DNA from: a virus
IMG/VR virus record: IMGVR_UViG_3300037558_000083
Location: 1 to 22,204 of that record
Reading direction: 5' to 3' (one strand)
Length of the DNA: 22,204 nucleotides
Shown piece after piece: positions 13,898 to 22,204 of this stretch (position 1 is the stretch's first letter; each line of letters opens with the position of its first letter). Position numbers and translations under genes: made by a program. The notes beneath the pieces were generated by a model. It had not been told where the DNA came from, ran no database searches, and saw only the letters and a list, made by a program, of their open reading frames with translations.

Positions 13898-16800
13898 TTA
13901 GTATATATCTGCAAACTCTATTAACTGTAATAGATCAGTTAATTCTGTAGGATCAGGACTTCTACCGTTATTAAACTTTTTGAATTGGACAATAGCAAAC
14001 TTTCTATCATCTCTTGGTATTCTTGAGAGATCATCTACAGCCGTAGCATATGGTGATGCGTAGCCATCTTCAAGAAATTCTTCTTTAGCTGTAGCTAAAG
14101 TGTTCTTTACTATCGAACGAGCTACTTGGTTTATTTCTCTTTTAGTTTCACCCCTAAGTGGTCCTGATGTAGATTGTTCTTTTGCTATCTCCACCACTAA
14201 AGGTAGAACAGTTGATAGGTACTGATTCTCTGCACGTTTTTCTTCTGGCAGCTTTGACCTACTGCCAAGTTCATACGTAGGGTCTTCGTACCCAATACTT
14301 AATAGATACTCTGTTATATCATTATCTGCTTTTTTTATATTTAACCCAAAGAAAAGTTTTTTAAGGGGGTCATATCTTTTAATATCCCCTGTGTCAATAG
14401 CAACTCTGTTTGGCATTTCTTCTTCATATGAGGGGGCAGCAAGACCACGTTGTATTAAAGACCTACTAAAGCCAGAACCAAAAGAAGTAGACCAATCATC
14501 GTTTAAGGTAGGAGAAGTTGCAGCATCTACGTATACATCAGACTTAATACCTGCAGCACGTTGACCTTCTACAACCTGAAACATTGGCGTTAAGAAAGTA
14601 TTTACATACTGACCTACAGCACTACCAATAGCTTTAGCACGTTTGTTCTTGTCAACAATATCTTCTGTACCAACTATTATATCACGTATTTCCTCTATCA
14701 TAACGTTGCCCACACCAGTACGTGCAGATGTTCCTAACCATGTTTCAGCAATATGATCCATGTCAGACCCATACCAAGTGTCTAGTGTTTCTTCTTTATA
14801 ACGTTTACCAAACTCTGCTATCCAACCTACTTGCCGCATAGGGTACGTTCCTGTAAGGTCTACCTGCTGGTCTTCATATTCCATAGACTCGTATCTTTCA
14901 CCAGCAAATTCTGATGTACGATACTGATACATACCGTATATAGCAGCAAAACCCACAAGATTACGGCTTATATCTTGTCTGTCTCTTGCGGTCATAACAC
15001 CACGAGTGTCTTTGAAAATAGCTTTACGAGCAGCCAAAATAAACATACCACCTGCATTTTGAGCCATGTACTCCATAGAGTTAAACATAAATCTTGGAAA
15101 AGGAACAATGACGGTTAGGCCAGATTTAGTAATAATGTCAGATGCCATTTTAAACGGAGCAAAATCGGGTTGCTTTGCATACGTAACATCAAGTGCCTTG
15201 GTGGTAGCTTCATCCAGCATGTTAATAAAGGATCGCCCGTTAGGGCCACGTAAATCTTCAGCATCGTTTATTACATCTTTTATTCTACCTTCATCTAAAG
15301 TTTTACGTAAGTCTATGCCCCATTCTGCTTTAGTTAAACGTTCAATCTCACTAAAGAATGTTGTGTGCCGTAGCATCATTTCTTGCCAACGGTTAGGTGT
15401 GTTTAAAAATGCAGTTCCATCTTCAAGTACAGAAGCCATTTTATCTAAGCCTTGACCAACACGTGTCGTAGCTTGACCTCTACCCGTCAACTCTTGCAGT
15501 TCATGTATACTACTTCCCAGTCTTTCAAAGTGTTGAGATAACTCAGGTCTGTCTAAAATGTACTTTGTATACTGCTCTGCTGTACCTTGATCAGCAAACA
15601 TATATTTCATGTTACGAAATGCACCAGAGTATGTACCGTCACGTACAAAAGGCATAACATTCTTTGTTGCTTCAACTACACCACGAAATTTATCACCCTC
15701 TGTTGCAGCTTTAGAGTACGTAATTAGTGCAGTATCCATAACATTAGCAAGACCTTCCATTGGTGCTCTAATAATACCAGACTGTAAGTTACGTGCAGCC
15801 GTAGCAAGTGAAGACACCATCAAACCCCTACGGATATTTTCTCCACGTAGTACTGTATTAGACCAGAATTTAGATAGACCTTTTTGTGTTGCCCTGTTAG
15901 CTAACTCTGCTTGTCTTTCTTTAATGCCCTTTGGTTTAAACCTAGACATTTGACTTACCCTGTTCAGCAATCTACCTGCTTCAGAGGCTGACCCTACCAC
16001 ACCCAACATGTATTCTTCGTATGACATACCATGTTTATTTAATATGTTATACAAAGTTTCATTTGCTATTAAATCTTCATTTACTGTAAGTTCAAATAGT
16101 TGATCTACTAAAGGTCTTGCACGTTTTTCTTCGCCTTTACGTTTACCCTTAGTGATTTTTACTGTTGGGGTTTTAAGAAGATCAGGAAATGCGTCTTGTA
16201 AATCTGCAACAACACCAACCAAAGCATCCAGTTTTTCTGGATTTAATATTGGTATAGCTAGTACGTCTTCATCGTTTATGGCTAGTTCATCTAACGGGTT
16301 TACAGAAGCATTGCTATTGTTGCCTTGATACACATCATCAATATAGTATTCTTTTAATTTTGTCTTACCACTAGCACGTACTGCAACAGGGTCAATAGCT
16401 AATCTACCATCTTTAGTTTCTTTAGATATTCTTACTTCATTTCTTTCTTCAAATGCAATGATTAAATCATCTTTAATTTCTTTGTGTTCTGCGGCTTTTG
16501 CTTTATTTTGTTTCTTTATTTCCTCGGCTAAATTGCTTTCGTTTAACATGGCATTTTGCACACGGTTATACTCACCACCGTTGCCAACAGCTTTCCATGT
16601 TTTTGTTATACCTTTAGCCAAAACACCTGCTACGGGAATTGCAGCAGCCGCATCTAGTGTAGCCCACCCAACATCTGCTGCGGCAGCACCCAACCTGCCC
16701 TCACGTACATGTTCCTGTACATTTGTCCAGTGTATAGGAAGTTCAGCCAAAGCAGTAGCAGGGTTTAACATTTCATCAGCAAATACAATAGCATTAATTT

Positions 16801-17464
16801 CCCCTGCAGTAATGTTACCCTCTTCAGCAGCAGATAACAACTTAGAGGTAAGCCCACTTGTTACCATGTTTTTATTGTTTAATCGTTCTATTAAAGCATT
16901 TCTACGACTTAATACTTTATCTAAATGAAACTTAGATACTTCTGCAACTCTTTCATCAACAGTCATGCCTATAGAAGAGTTAGGGTTCTTTTCTTTTTTT
17001 CTTTGGATTACTTCTTCAACAGAAATATCATAGGCTTTAGCAATACCCTGAAGAATCTTTTGTTCTTTTCTTACGTCTTCTTCAGCTATACGTCTTTGGG
17101 CTTCAATAAACTCAAGGTCTAAACCTGTGTCAACTCGATTTAAGTCTTCTTCAAAAAGTTTATCTACAATACTTTCTAAATTATTTATAGGTGTTGGGTC
17201 TTGTTCTTCTGTGTCTATAATAACTTCTTCTGTAGATGTATCTACGTTTAAATCAAACTCTTCTTCACTGTCATCAATATCATTAAACAAAAAATCACCG
17301 CCCTCTTGAGAAGGCAGTGTTGGTTCAGTACTTGTATTGTAGGAAGGCTCTTCCTCTTCTTGTATATCTGGAAAAGAAAAGGTTGACTGCTCTTGATCTG
17401 GTATAGTTGGTACAGTTACAACCTCTTCCTCATCAAGATCAGGAAATAAAAAGTTGTTATCCAT
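13898..17464 (-). CDS. Large internal-virion/ejection-type protein, 1188 aa
   Basis: The last gene of the leftward arm. The first ~90 residues are very acidic and hold three copies of an F-x-F-(P/N)-D-(L/I) acidic motif (about residues 4-14, 28-39 and 56-69). Residues 95-200 are helical and charged. An Ala-rich hydrophobic stretch near residues 260-285 (AAAADVGWATLDAAAAIPVA) could associate with membrane. The C-terminal half (for example VPFPRFMFNSMEYMAQN and RYDPLKKLFFGLNIK) reminds me of the large internal virion proteins of T7-like marine phages. I see no lysozyme or transglycosylase motif. The role, ejection of a scaffold or DNA-conducting protein into the host, is inferred from size, position and resemblance. 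It begins directly after the 401-aa gene stop (TAAATG). Confidence 0.75.
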   Translation of the reverse strand: MDNNFLFPDLDEEEVVTVPTIPDQEQSTFSFPDIQEEEEPSYNTSTEPTLPSQEGGDFLFNDIDDSEEEFDLNVDTSTEEVIIDTEEQDPTPINNLESIVDKLFEEDLNRVDTGLDLEFIEAQRRIAEEDVRKEQKILQGIAKAYDISVEEVIQRKKEKNPNSSIGMTVDERVAEVSKFHLDKVLSRRNALIERLNNKNMVTSGLTSKLLSAAEEGNITAGEINAIVFADEMLNPATALAELPIHWTNVQEHVREGRLGAAAADVGWATLDAAAAIPVAGVLAKGITKTWKAVGNGGEYNRVQNAMLNESNLAEEIKKQNKAKAAEHKEIKDDLIIAFEERNEVRISKETKDGRLAIDPVAVRASGKTKLKEYYIDDVYQGNNSNASVNPLDELAINDEDVLAIPILNPEKLDALVGVVADLQDAFPDLLKTPTVKITKGKRKGEEKRARPLVDQLFELTVNEDLIANETLYNILNKHGMSYEEYMLGVVGSASEAGRLLNRVSQMSRFKPKGIKERQAELANRATQKGLSKFWSNTVLRGENIRRGLMVSSLATAARNLQSGIIRAPMEGLANVMDTALITYSKAATEGDKFRGVVEATKNVMPFVRDGTYSGAFRNMKYMFADQGTAEQYTKYILDRPELSQHFERLGSSIHELQELTGRGQATTRVGQGLDKMASVLEDGTAFLNTPNRWQEMMLRHTTFFSEIERLTKAEWGIDLRKTLDEGRIKDVINDAEDLRGPNGRSFINMLDEATTKALDVTYAKQPDFAPFKMASDIITKSGLTVIVPFPRFMFNSMEYMAQNAGGMFILAARKAIFKDTRGVMTARDRQDISRNLVGFAAIYGMYQYRTSEFAGERYESMEYEDQQVDLTGTYPMRQVGWIAEFGKRYKEETLDTWYGSDMDHIAETWLGTSARTGVGNVMIEEIRDIIVGTEDIVDKNKRAKAIGSAVGQYVNTFLTPMFQVVEGQRAAGIKSDVYVDAATSPTLNDDWSTSFGSGFSRSLIQRGLAAPSYEEEMPNRVAIDTGDIKRYDPLKKLFFGLNIKKADNDITEYLLSIGYEDPTYELGSRSKLPEEKRAENQYLSTVLPLVVEIAKEQSTSGPLRGETKREINQVARSIVKNTLATAKEEFLEDGYASPYATAVDDLSRIPRDDRKFAIVQFKKFNNGRSPDPTELTDLLQLIEFADIY
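17258..17455 (-). repeat. Three copies of an acidic F-x-F-P/N-D motif in the N-terminus of the 1188-aa protein
   Basis: Encoded segments NFLFPDLDEEE, STFSFPDIQEEEE and GDFLFNDIDDSEEE share aromatic, Asp and acidic-tail positions. They lie about 24 and 29 residues apart in an otherwise disordered-looking, low-complexity acidic region. This looks like a repeated short docking motif rather than a folded domain. Confidence 0.7.
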
Positions 17465-18670
17465 TTACATTTTACCTGCATCAATAAAGTTATTGTGTTG
17501 GGTATTTATAGGCATACCAGTATACACCTGTATGCGAGTTACAGGCACACCATCTTCCACGGTATTAACTAAAATAATATCACCAATTGAATACATACCA
17601 GCTTGTGCATTTTTCTGTAAAACATTAACCCGTTGACCATTTTCTGTTGCAAACATGTCTATTGGTTGGTCTATGTTTTGTATTCTTTTTGAGTTCATAG
17701 CATCAGTAGGATTTAAAATTCTACTTCTGGCGTTTAACTGTATTTTTTTAATAGAGTTTTTAACGTATGCTGCTGCTTTATTATTTAGTTGTGGACTCAT
17801 AGGCTGACCGTCTTCGCCAGTATTGTCAACACGCATCATATTAGCAGCTTGGATAATTGCCACATTATACTCAGGTACTCTATCACCTACTTTTTCTGCT
17901 AATCTTCCCTCAAGGTCTACACTAAATTGATTTTCTTGTAGAGCATTTTTTATATTGGTAGTTTCAATAGTGGTAAGACTACGTTTACTAAAGGGACTAG
18001 AAGTATCACCTTCACCCTCTGCCTTTAATGTTGCATCTTTTTCTTTTATTTTAGCTAAGTACAAGTCTGCAAGTTTAGAATTTTTATCTCTTATAGCTTG
18101 TGTACTTCCTGTTATAGATTTCTGTACAGCAATAGCATATGCACTATCTAAAGTAGCCTGTTCATCATCTGCAGGAGACATAATTTGTCCATAGTAATCT
18201 AAATTAAATAGACTGCTTTTTCTTTCTACACCCTCTTGAGTTTTTTCTAAATCAGATACACCACTTTCAATAGGTGGTAAATCTGCTGTACTAGATAAAA
18301 CTTCTGAAGCAAAGTCTGAAGATTCTTGCGCACTTAATGCTGCTGCATCGGGTATGTTTATTAACGGACTAGCACTCATGCCTTTAGCTGCAGCATTTTG
18401 ACCAAGTGTCAATGCTTGTCGTGCTGCACCAACGCCACCTTTCATTATAGCTGTTACTTCCTCTGGATTAAAGAAAACACCTAGTGATCCAGTAAGTTCA
18501 TCTACAATTTTTTGTTCTTGTTCACGTTCTGCTTGTTTAGCTAGACGTTGCCTAGTAGCAATAGTACGTGCCTCATCTTGTATCTTTTCTTGACGGATAC
18601 GGTCATCATTTATACGACTAGTAAGAGTACTAGCAAACCCAGCACCAAAGCCTTGTAAATTAAATGCCAT
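17465..18670 (-). CDS. Putative virion-associated protein, 401 aa
   Basis: A 401-aa protein with no named domain. It starts MAFNLQGFGAGFASTL, followed by a long charged helical region (RIRQEKIQDEARTIATRQRL and onward to residue ~60) likely to form a coiled coil. The middle is Ala/Ser-rich, and the C-terminal ~60 residues are beta-rich (GMYSIGDIILVNTVEDGVPV). It lies between the 170-aa gene (start shares one base with its stop, TAATG) and the 1188-aa gene (TAAATG), so the three are probably translated together. Location suggests an internal virion or tail-associated protein comparable in place to T7 gp14/gp15; no sequence motif proves this. Confidence 0.72.
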   Translation of the reverse strand: MAFNLQGFGAGFASTLTSRINDDRIRQEKIQDEARTIATRQRLAKQAEREQEQKIVDELTGSLGVFFNPEEVTAIMKGGVGAARQALTLGQNAAAKGMSASPLINIPDAAALSAQESSDFASEVLSSTADLPPIESGVSDLEKTQEGVERKSSLFNLDYYGQIMSPADDEQATLDSAYAIAVQKSITGSTQAIRDKNSKLADLYLAKIKEKDATLKAEGEGDTSSPFSKRSLTTIETTNIKNALQENQFSVDLEGRLAEKVGDRVPEYNVAIIQAANMMRVDNTGEDGQPMSPQLNNKAAAYVKNSIKKIQLNARSRILNPTDAMNSKRIQNIDQPIDMFATENGQRVNVLQKNAQAGMYSIGDIILVNTVEDGVPVTRIQVYTGMPINTQHNNFIDAGKM

Positions 18671-19182
18671 TACACTCTCCTTGCCATAAGCCCACTAGGT
18701 GCAGGTTCTACTGGTGTATCTTCCATTACCTCTGGCTCTTCTTCACGTTCTTCTATAGCTTCTGGTAGTTTTTCACGCATCTTCTTCATGGCTAGTGCAA
18801 TCTTAACATCACTAATCTTGTCATCGTCAATACGTTTATCTGTACCCATAGTATAATCTATTCCTGCATCTTCCGCAATATATGCAAGCATTTCAATAAT
18901 CACAGGCATAGCCAACATACCAACATCAATTGTGTGTAAACCCTGCATAACACCGCCTGTCTGTAGGGTATCAGCCATAGTAGTAAGAGGTACACCAAGT
19001 TCCATAGTGTCTACTATACCCTCATACATCTCATCAGATACAAGTCTAGGTATGTACCACTCAAGTGCTTCTTCTACAGAGGCATACTGTGGTGGGTTCT
19101 GCCAAGGTCTGCTACCTAGTTCAGCAGTCATACCTTGTCCAGCTATAGGATAGTCCATAGTAGGAGTAAGTGTTTCAACCAT
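18670..19182 (-). CDS. Conserved-type phage structural-module protein, 170 aa
   Basis: A 170-aa protein starting MVETLTPTMDYPIAGQGMTAELG. A central hydrophobic helix-rich part (TIDVGMLAMPVIIEMLAYIAEDAG, residues ~84-108) is followed by a charged, Glu-rich C-terminus that ends in a short basic tail. The 'AELGSRPWQ' and 'HTIDVGMLAMPVI' strings remind me of small proteins that recur in marine podophage structural modules, without a known function. It overlaps the 67-aa gene by 8 nt upstream and shares one base with the 401-aa gene downstream. Confidence 0.72.
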   Translation of the reverse strand: MVETLTPTMDYPIAGQGMTAELGSRPWQNPPQYASVEEALEWYIPRLVSDEMYEGIVDTMELGVPLTTMADTLQTGGVMQGLHTIDVGMLAMPVIIEMLAYIAEDAGIDYTMGTDKRIDDDKISDVKIALAMKKMREKLPEAIEEREEEPEVMEDTPVEPAPSGLMARRV

Positions 19183-19378
19183 TTGTTATTTGCTTTCTTG
19201 CTTTACGTAATGAAGTAACATAACTACGAACACGATCAATAGGTTCATTTTTAGTGTCATTAGATTTACTGTTTCCATTACGAGATAGTAAACCAAAGCT
19301 CTTTGTTTGTTCTACAGGAGCTTCATCTTCTTTGATGCCTAAATTTGTGTATGCCATATATGCTGGATTAACGTCCAT
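19175..19378 (-). CDS. Small hypothetical protein, 67 aa, virion module
   Basis: A 67-aa polar, basic protein (starts MDVNPAYMAYTNLG; the C-terminus is Lys/Arg-rich, VRSYVTSLRKARKQ). AAGGACACACA precedes the ATG on the minus strand. It overlaps the 170-aa gene by 8 nt. Probably a small component of the virion or assembly module by position only. Confidence 0.62.
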   Translation of the reverse strand: MDVNPAYMAYTNLGIKEDEAPVEQTKSFGLLSRNGNSKSNDTKNEPIDRVRSYVTSLRKARKQITNG

Positions 19379-19393
19379 TGTGTGTGTCCTTAT

Positions 19394-21460
19394 TTAAAAT
19401 AAATATTCAAGACCTTTACCGAGTAAGGTGTCACCACCTATCTTTGAAGTAAACATCGTAGCTACGAGACTGCCCCAAGCACTAGAAGATTGTTGATCTG
19501 CAAGCAATGAAGAAGCCTCAACAGATGCATCAACTTCCATTTTCTTCATTGTAATCTCTTGCAGTCTTTGCCGTTCATTTTCCGTACTGTTCCAAGCATA
19601 CTCCATGCTATCTTGATAATATGCCCACAGATCATTGTATGCATTGTTAGAGATACCTAATAGATTAGTTGCATTAATTTCATTAGCACGATTAATAGCT
19701 GCAGTATCTGCTGTTGCTACTTGTTTACGCCATTGTGCATTCTGTTGATCAATCACTAATCTGTTTTGTGCATTGAACTGATCACGTTGGTTCATCATTT
19801 CTGCAGCAAACTTCTCCATTACGTTAGCTTCACCTGCATTAAACTGTGCCATAGCATTAGACTGTGAAGTATTAAACTGTGATGTCTGTGTTTGTAGATT
19901 AGCAAAGAACTGATCAGTTTGGTTTTGACTAGTTGCATTAAACTGACGTGCGGCATTCTCAGCAGCTTGATCAGTAAACAAAGACTGTATGCTTTGTTGT
20001 GCCTTAAACATTTCTGTTTGCTGTTGATTGTTTAGATTAGCCATATCTGTCTGTAGGAAAGTCTGTGCATTCATTACAGCAGATTGCTGCCTGTTGTTAA
20101 GGTTAGCCATGTCCATGTTAGCTAGGGCTGCAGCCTCAGACATTACAAGTGCCTGTCTGTTACCCAAGTTGGCTAGGTTCATAGTGTTTGCTGTACGGCT
20201 GTTCTCTAATGCAATCTGTTGTTCTGCAGTAAAGTTCATGTTTGCAATGTCACTAATCTTACTTGCATTCATTACACGTGCTTGGAATGCTTGATCAAAC
20301 TCTTGACCAATAAACTTAGCACGTTGTTCTGCTGCAAGCATAGCACGTTGCTGACGGTTTGACAAGTTCTGTGCTTCAAAAGATGCTATAACACTTGCAT
20401 CAGCTTGTGCAATGGGTAGTGCAGATTCCATAGCTGCCTGTACAAGAGCTTGTCCTGCTAAACTACTAGCACCTAAACCACGTGAAGCCATAGTAGCAGA
20501 CACATTACGCATAGCACCAGCAGCCCATGCAGGTGTAGCACCATCTTCAAACTGTTGCATTAATGTATCAAGTTGACCTTGAACTGTAGCCTGTTTGTTT
20601 AATGTGGCTTGCGCAGCTTGAACTTCTTCAGTAAACTTAGCAGCAGTGGCTGCATTAGAAGAAGGGCTAACTAATTCACCTTGCTCTACTTTACGTTGCA
20701 CAGGGTTATCCATAAGAATAGCAGAACCTTGTGCAGCTTCAAGATCACTTACACTAGTTGATGTAGCTATCTGTGCATCTACTATAGAACGTGGATCAAC
20801 AGTACCTTGTGCTGCCTGTGTTTGAGCTACAACGGCTGCTACATCATCTTTAGCTTGAACAGCATCCATAGTAGTAGCAGGAGTTGTGGTTGGTGCATCA
20901 GCCTGTGCAGTACCTGCTTGTAATGTACCTGTTTCAATATCTCCTAAAACTTGACCACTAGTTGATGGGATTAACTGATCAGATGTTATCTGTGTTCCAA
21001 CTGGTTGTACTGTTGTACCATAGGCTAGTGAAGGATCAATAGCACGTTGTGCTTGTAACTCTGTGATAGATTCACCTTGATACACAGGTTGTTGTGGTGG
21101 TCCTGAAATCAGTTCAGGTGTAAAGCCGCCGGGTCCAAAGCCTCCTAAATTGTCGTAAGGTTGTTGTGGTGGTAACACAGGATCAGGTGTAACTATCCCA
21201 CCCTCTTGATATTTACCCGCAAGTTCTGAGTTTATTTTTTGTTGTACATTTTCTGGTAGTTTAGAAAAACCTTTATACTTACTAGGTACACTACCACCTT
21301 TAACCATCTGCATAGCCTTATCTTGATACATATTCATTTGCTGCATCTTATCAGGGTTTTGTTCTAAGAATGCATTAAAGCCACTCATGTTACCTTGATA
21401 GCCCATACTACCTGCAATACGTTGCATAGCTTGTGGTTTAAATCCTTTGAATTGTATCAT
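19394..21460 (-). CDS. Gln/Ala/Asn-rich virion protein with long hendecad-repeat helix, 688 aa
   Basis: Three regions are visible. Residues 1-90 form a conserved-looking N-terminal domain (FKGFKPQAMQRIAGSMGYQG) that I associate with marine phage structural proteins. Residues ~90-360 are Pro/Gly/Gln/Ala/Thr-rich and low complexity. Residues ~363-582 form an uninterrupted 11-residue repeat: starts at 363, 374, 385 and so on, most obvious as QFN at 506, 517, 528, 539, 561 and (QQN) 572. The C-terminus is amphipathic (SLVATMFTSKIGGDTLLGK). An 11-residue repeat predicts a straight or right-handed helical rod or a lipid-binding amphipathic helix. Likely an internal virion/ejection or tail protein; the role is inferred. 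The start shares a base with the 153-aa gene stop. Confidence 0.75.
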   Translation of the reverse strand: MIQFKGFKPQAMQRIAGSMGYQGNMSGFNAFLEQNPDKMQQMNMYQDKAMQMVKGGSVPSKYKGFSKLPENVQQKINSELAGKYQEGGIVTPDPVLPPQQPYDNLGGFGPGGFTPELISGPPQQPVYQGESITELQAQRAIDPSLAYGTTVQPVGTQITSDQLIPSTSGQVLGDIETGTLQAGTAQADAPTTTPATTMDAVQAKDDVAAVVAQTQAAQGTVDPRSIVDAQIATSTSVSDLEAAQGSAILMDNPVQRKVEQGELVSPSSNAATAAKFTEEVQAAQATLNKQATVQGQLDTLMQQFEDGATPAWAAGAMRNVSATMASRGLGASSLAGQALVQAAMESALPIAQADASVIASFEAQNLSNRQQRAMLAAEQRAKFIGQEFDQAFQARVMNASKISDIANMNFTAEQQIALENSRTANTMNLANLGNRQALVMSEAAALANMDMANLNNRQQSAVMNAQTFLQTDMANLNNQQQTEMFKAQQSIQSLFTDQAAENAARQFNATSQNQTDQFFANLQTQTSQFNTSQSNAMAQFNAGEANVMEKFAAEMMNQRDQFNAQNRLVIDQQNAQWRKQVATADTAAINRANEINATNLLGISNNAYNDLWAYYQDSMEYAWNSTENERQRLQEITMKKMEVDASVEASSLLADQQSSSAWGSLVATMFTSKIGGDTLLGKGLEYLF
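19715..20374 (-). repeat. Hendecad (11-residue) protein repeat, about 20 units in register
   Basis: Codons for residues 363-582 of the 688-aa protein divide into 20 consecutive 11-residue (33-nt) units without insertion or deletion by my reading. Early units recur in pairs (LANLGNRQALV, MANLNNRQQSA, MANLNNQQQTE every 22 residues); later ones start QFN (19715-19945). Conservation is at protein level; the DNA copies have drifted. Confidence 0.85.
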
Positions 21461-21921
21461 TATCTAGTCCCTAAATATACAAAGCCAACCAAACATCCAG
21501 TGCAAATAATAAATACAGCTATACCTGCTGACCATTCTATTATTGACTGTTTAATTTCTATTTGTCTGTGCTCGTGTTCTTTCTTTTGTTTTCTTAACTT
21601 GGCTTCTATCTCAAGTATCTCTTGCCACTTAGATGGGCCATACATAACCGATATGTAATCTTTTAATTCCTTACGCATGGACTCAGCTTTTTCTTTAGCT
21701 TGCCATATCTCCATTGCCTGTGCTTCAACGCCACTACCTAGAGCCTTATACCAAGGTGGCTTTTGAGATTGTCTGTCTGCAAAGTCTAGGTCTGCTACTG
21801 CACCTGCCCACTGAGAGAGTTGACCACCCATGTCCTGCAAGTCTCTGCCTACTTGTATACCTTTTTTAATTGCATTGAAGGCTGCAGTAGCACCAGCTAT
21901 AGCTGTTACTGGATCAATCAT
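21460..21921 (-). CDS. Small helical protein with C-terminal TM segment, 153 aa
   Basis: The N-terminal 35 residues (MIDPVTAIAGATAAFNAIKKG) are Ala-rich and amphipathic. The middle holds a charged coiled-coil region (KLRKQKKEHEHRQIEIKQ), followed by one hydrophobic helix near residues 131-149 (AGIAVFIICTGCLVGFVYLG). Proteins with this start and layout recur beside large virion proteins in marine podophages as I remember them; function unknown, with a holin, spanin-like or virion membrane role all possible. A GGGGGGAT sequence precedes the ATG. Its stop overlaps the 688-aa start by one base. Confidence 0.72.
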   Translation of the reverse strand: MIDPVTAIAGATAAFNAIKKGIQVGRDLQDMGGQLSQWAGAVADLDFADRQSQKPPWYKALGSGVEAQAMEIWQAKEKAESMRKELKDYISVMYGPSKWQEILEIEAKLRKQKKEHEHRQIEIKQSIIEWSAGIAVFIICTGCLVGFVYLGTR

Positions 21922-21942
21922 AGTATCCCCCCAACGATTGTA

Positions 21943-22204
21943 TTAGTTTTCAGTGTCCCTGTTTGCCATCTTTTCCACTGAGTCACGTATGGCTTTTATG
22001 TTTTCATCCATTCGTCCAAGGGTTACGGCTTGACTTTGTACTACTTTTTCCAAAGCCTCTATTCTAGTTTCGTGCCGTATAAGTTCACGTTGATTGTTTT
22101 CTATGTTGTTGTCTAGACTTGATACGTACCAGACTAGTGCTACAGTCTGACCGACAATAGCTAGTATAAAAGAGATAGGTACAGATTTACTTAGATGCCA
22201 GCTA
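21943..22204 (-). CDS. Membrane-anchored coiled-coil protein, partial (5' end beyond window)
   Basis: The minus-strand frame is open from the right edge to a TAA at 21943-21945. It gives ~87 residues, with a hydrophobic helix (VPISFILAIVGQTVALVWYV) then a polar helical coiled-coil part (ENNQRELIRHETRIEALEKV...) ending NRDTEN. No start is visible, so the gene continues beyond 22204. The N-terminal TM plus coiled coil suits a holin, spanin or another lysis-related membrane protein, but no family is certain. It ends 21 nt before the 153-aa gene starts. Confidence 0.68.
   Translation of the reverse strand, partial: SWHLSKSVPISFILAIVGQTVALVWYVSSLDNNIENNQRELIRHETRIEALEKVVQSQAVTLGRMDENIKAIRDSVEKMANRDTEN

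Noticed and set aside
16458-16928. A 156-aa hydrophobic plus-strand frame within the 1188-aa gene that looks like a membrane protein
   Set aside because: Hydrophobicity comes from reading the charged helical region antisense; no RBS and it opposes the arm's transcription.
19715-20374. The repeats considered as a CRISPR array or DNA tandem repeat
   Set aside because: The 33-nt units are conserved only at protein level, lie in a long open frame and have no spacer structure.
1-22204. tRNA genes, riboswitches, clear sigma-70 promoters or an attP site
   Set aside because: None could be supported by eye; intergenic gaps are under 50 nt and no cloverleaf or T-loop sequence was recognised on either strand.

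Overview
The window reads as about 22 kb of a double-stranded DNA tailed phage (podovirus-like, T7-related replication logic), probably marine. The replication genes most resemble those I remember for the SAR116 podophage HMO-2011 and its relatives. The best marker is a family A DNA polymerase with a DnaJ-type CxxCxGxG zinc-finger segment between its exonuclease and polymerase parts. ThyX, a monomeric class II ribonucleotide reductase, MazG, a T7-type endonuclease I and a RecE/Cas4-type exonuclease support this. The host (SAR116, Roseobacter/RCA or another marine alphaproteobacterium) is inferred, not shown. Base composition looks like roughly 40-45% GC by eye. No bacterial chromosomal genes, tRNAs, IS elements or CRISPR arrays were seen.

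Layout. Positions 1-13861 form one rightward, tightly packed early/replication arm. In order it holds: the end of a DUF932-like gene; tyrosine integrase; zinc-binding TOPRIM primase; DnaB-type helicase; small membrane protein; ThyX; four tiny genes chained by start/stop overlaps; PolA; a candidate ssDNA-binding protein; RecE-like exonuclease; coiled-coil protein; endonuclease I; small hypotheticals including DUF3310; class II RNR; a small hypothetical; a possible PD-(D/E)XK nuclease; an Rmf/CrpP-like protein; and MazG. Positions 13898-22204 form a leftward arm of virion or lysis genes that converges on the first. It holds: a 5'-truncated small membrane coiled-coil protein; a 153-aa TM protein; a 688-aa helical-repeat protein; 67-aa and 170-aa small virion-type proteins; a 401-aa protein; and a 1188-aa internal-virion-type protein. 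The arms meet at a strong GC hairpin with A/T tracts on both sides (13863-13897), a bidirectional terminator.

How the genes work together. Primase, helicase, PolA and the candidate SSB would make the replisome. The exonuclease and endonuclease I would degrade host DNA or process recombination intermediates and junctions. RNR, ThyX, MazG and perhaps DUF3310 would supply and clean up the nucleotide pool. The integrase is embedded in the replication operon and suggests temperate capacity, but no repressor or attP is visible here. The leftward arm encodes proteins likely to be packaged and ejected, including one with a long unbroken 11-residue helical repeat.

Most interesting points: the zinc-finger PolA, the hendecad-repeat virion protein, the Rmf-like protein, repeated acidic motifs at the N terminus of the 1188-aa protein, integrase and ThyX active-site substitutions, and a foreign-looking exonuclease gene in a genome rich in ACGT. 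Intergenic gaps are all under 50 bases, so no stretch over 300 bases lacks a gene.
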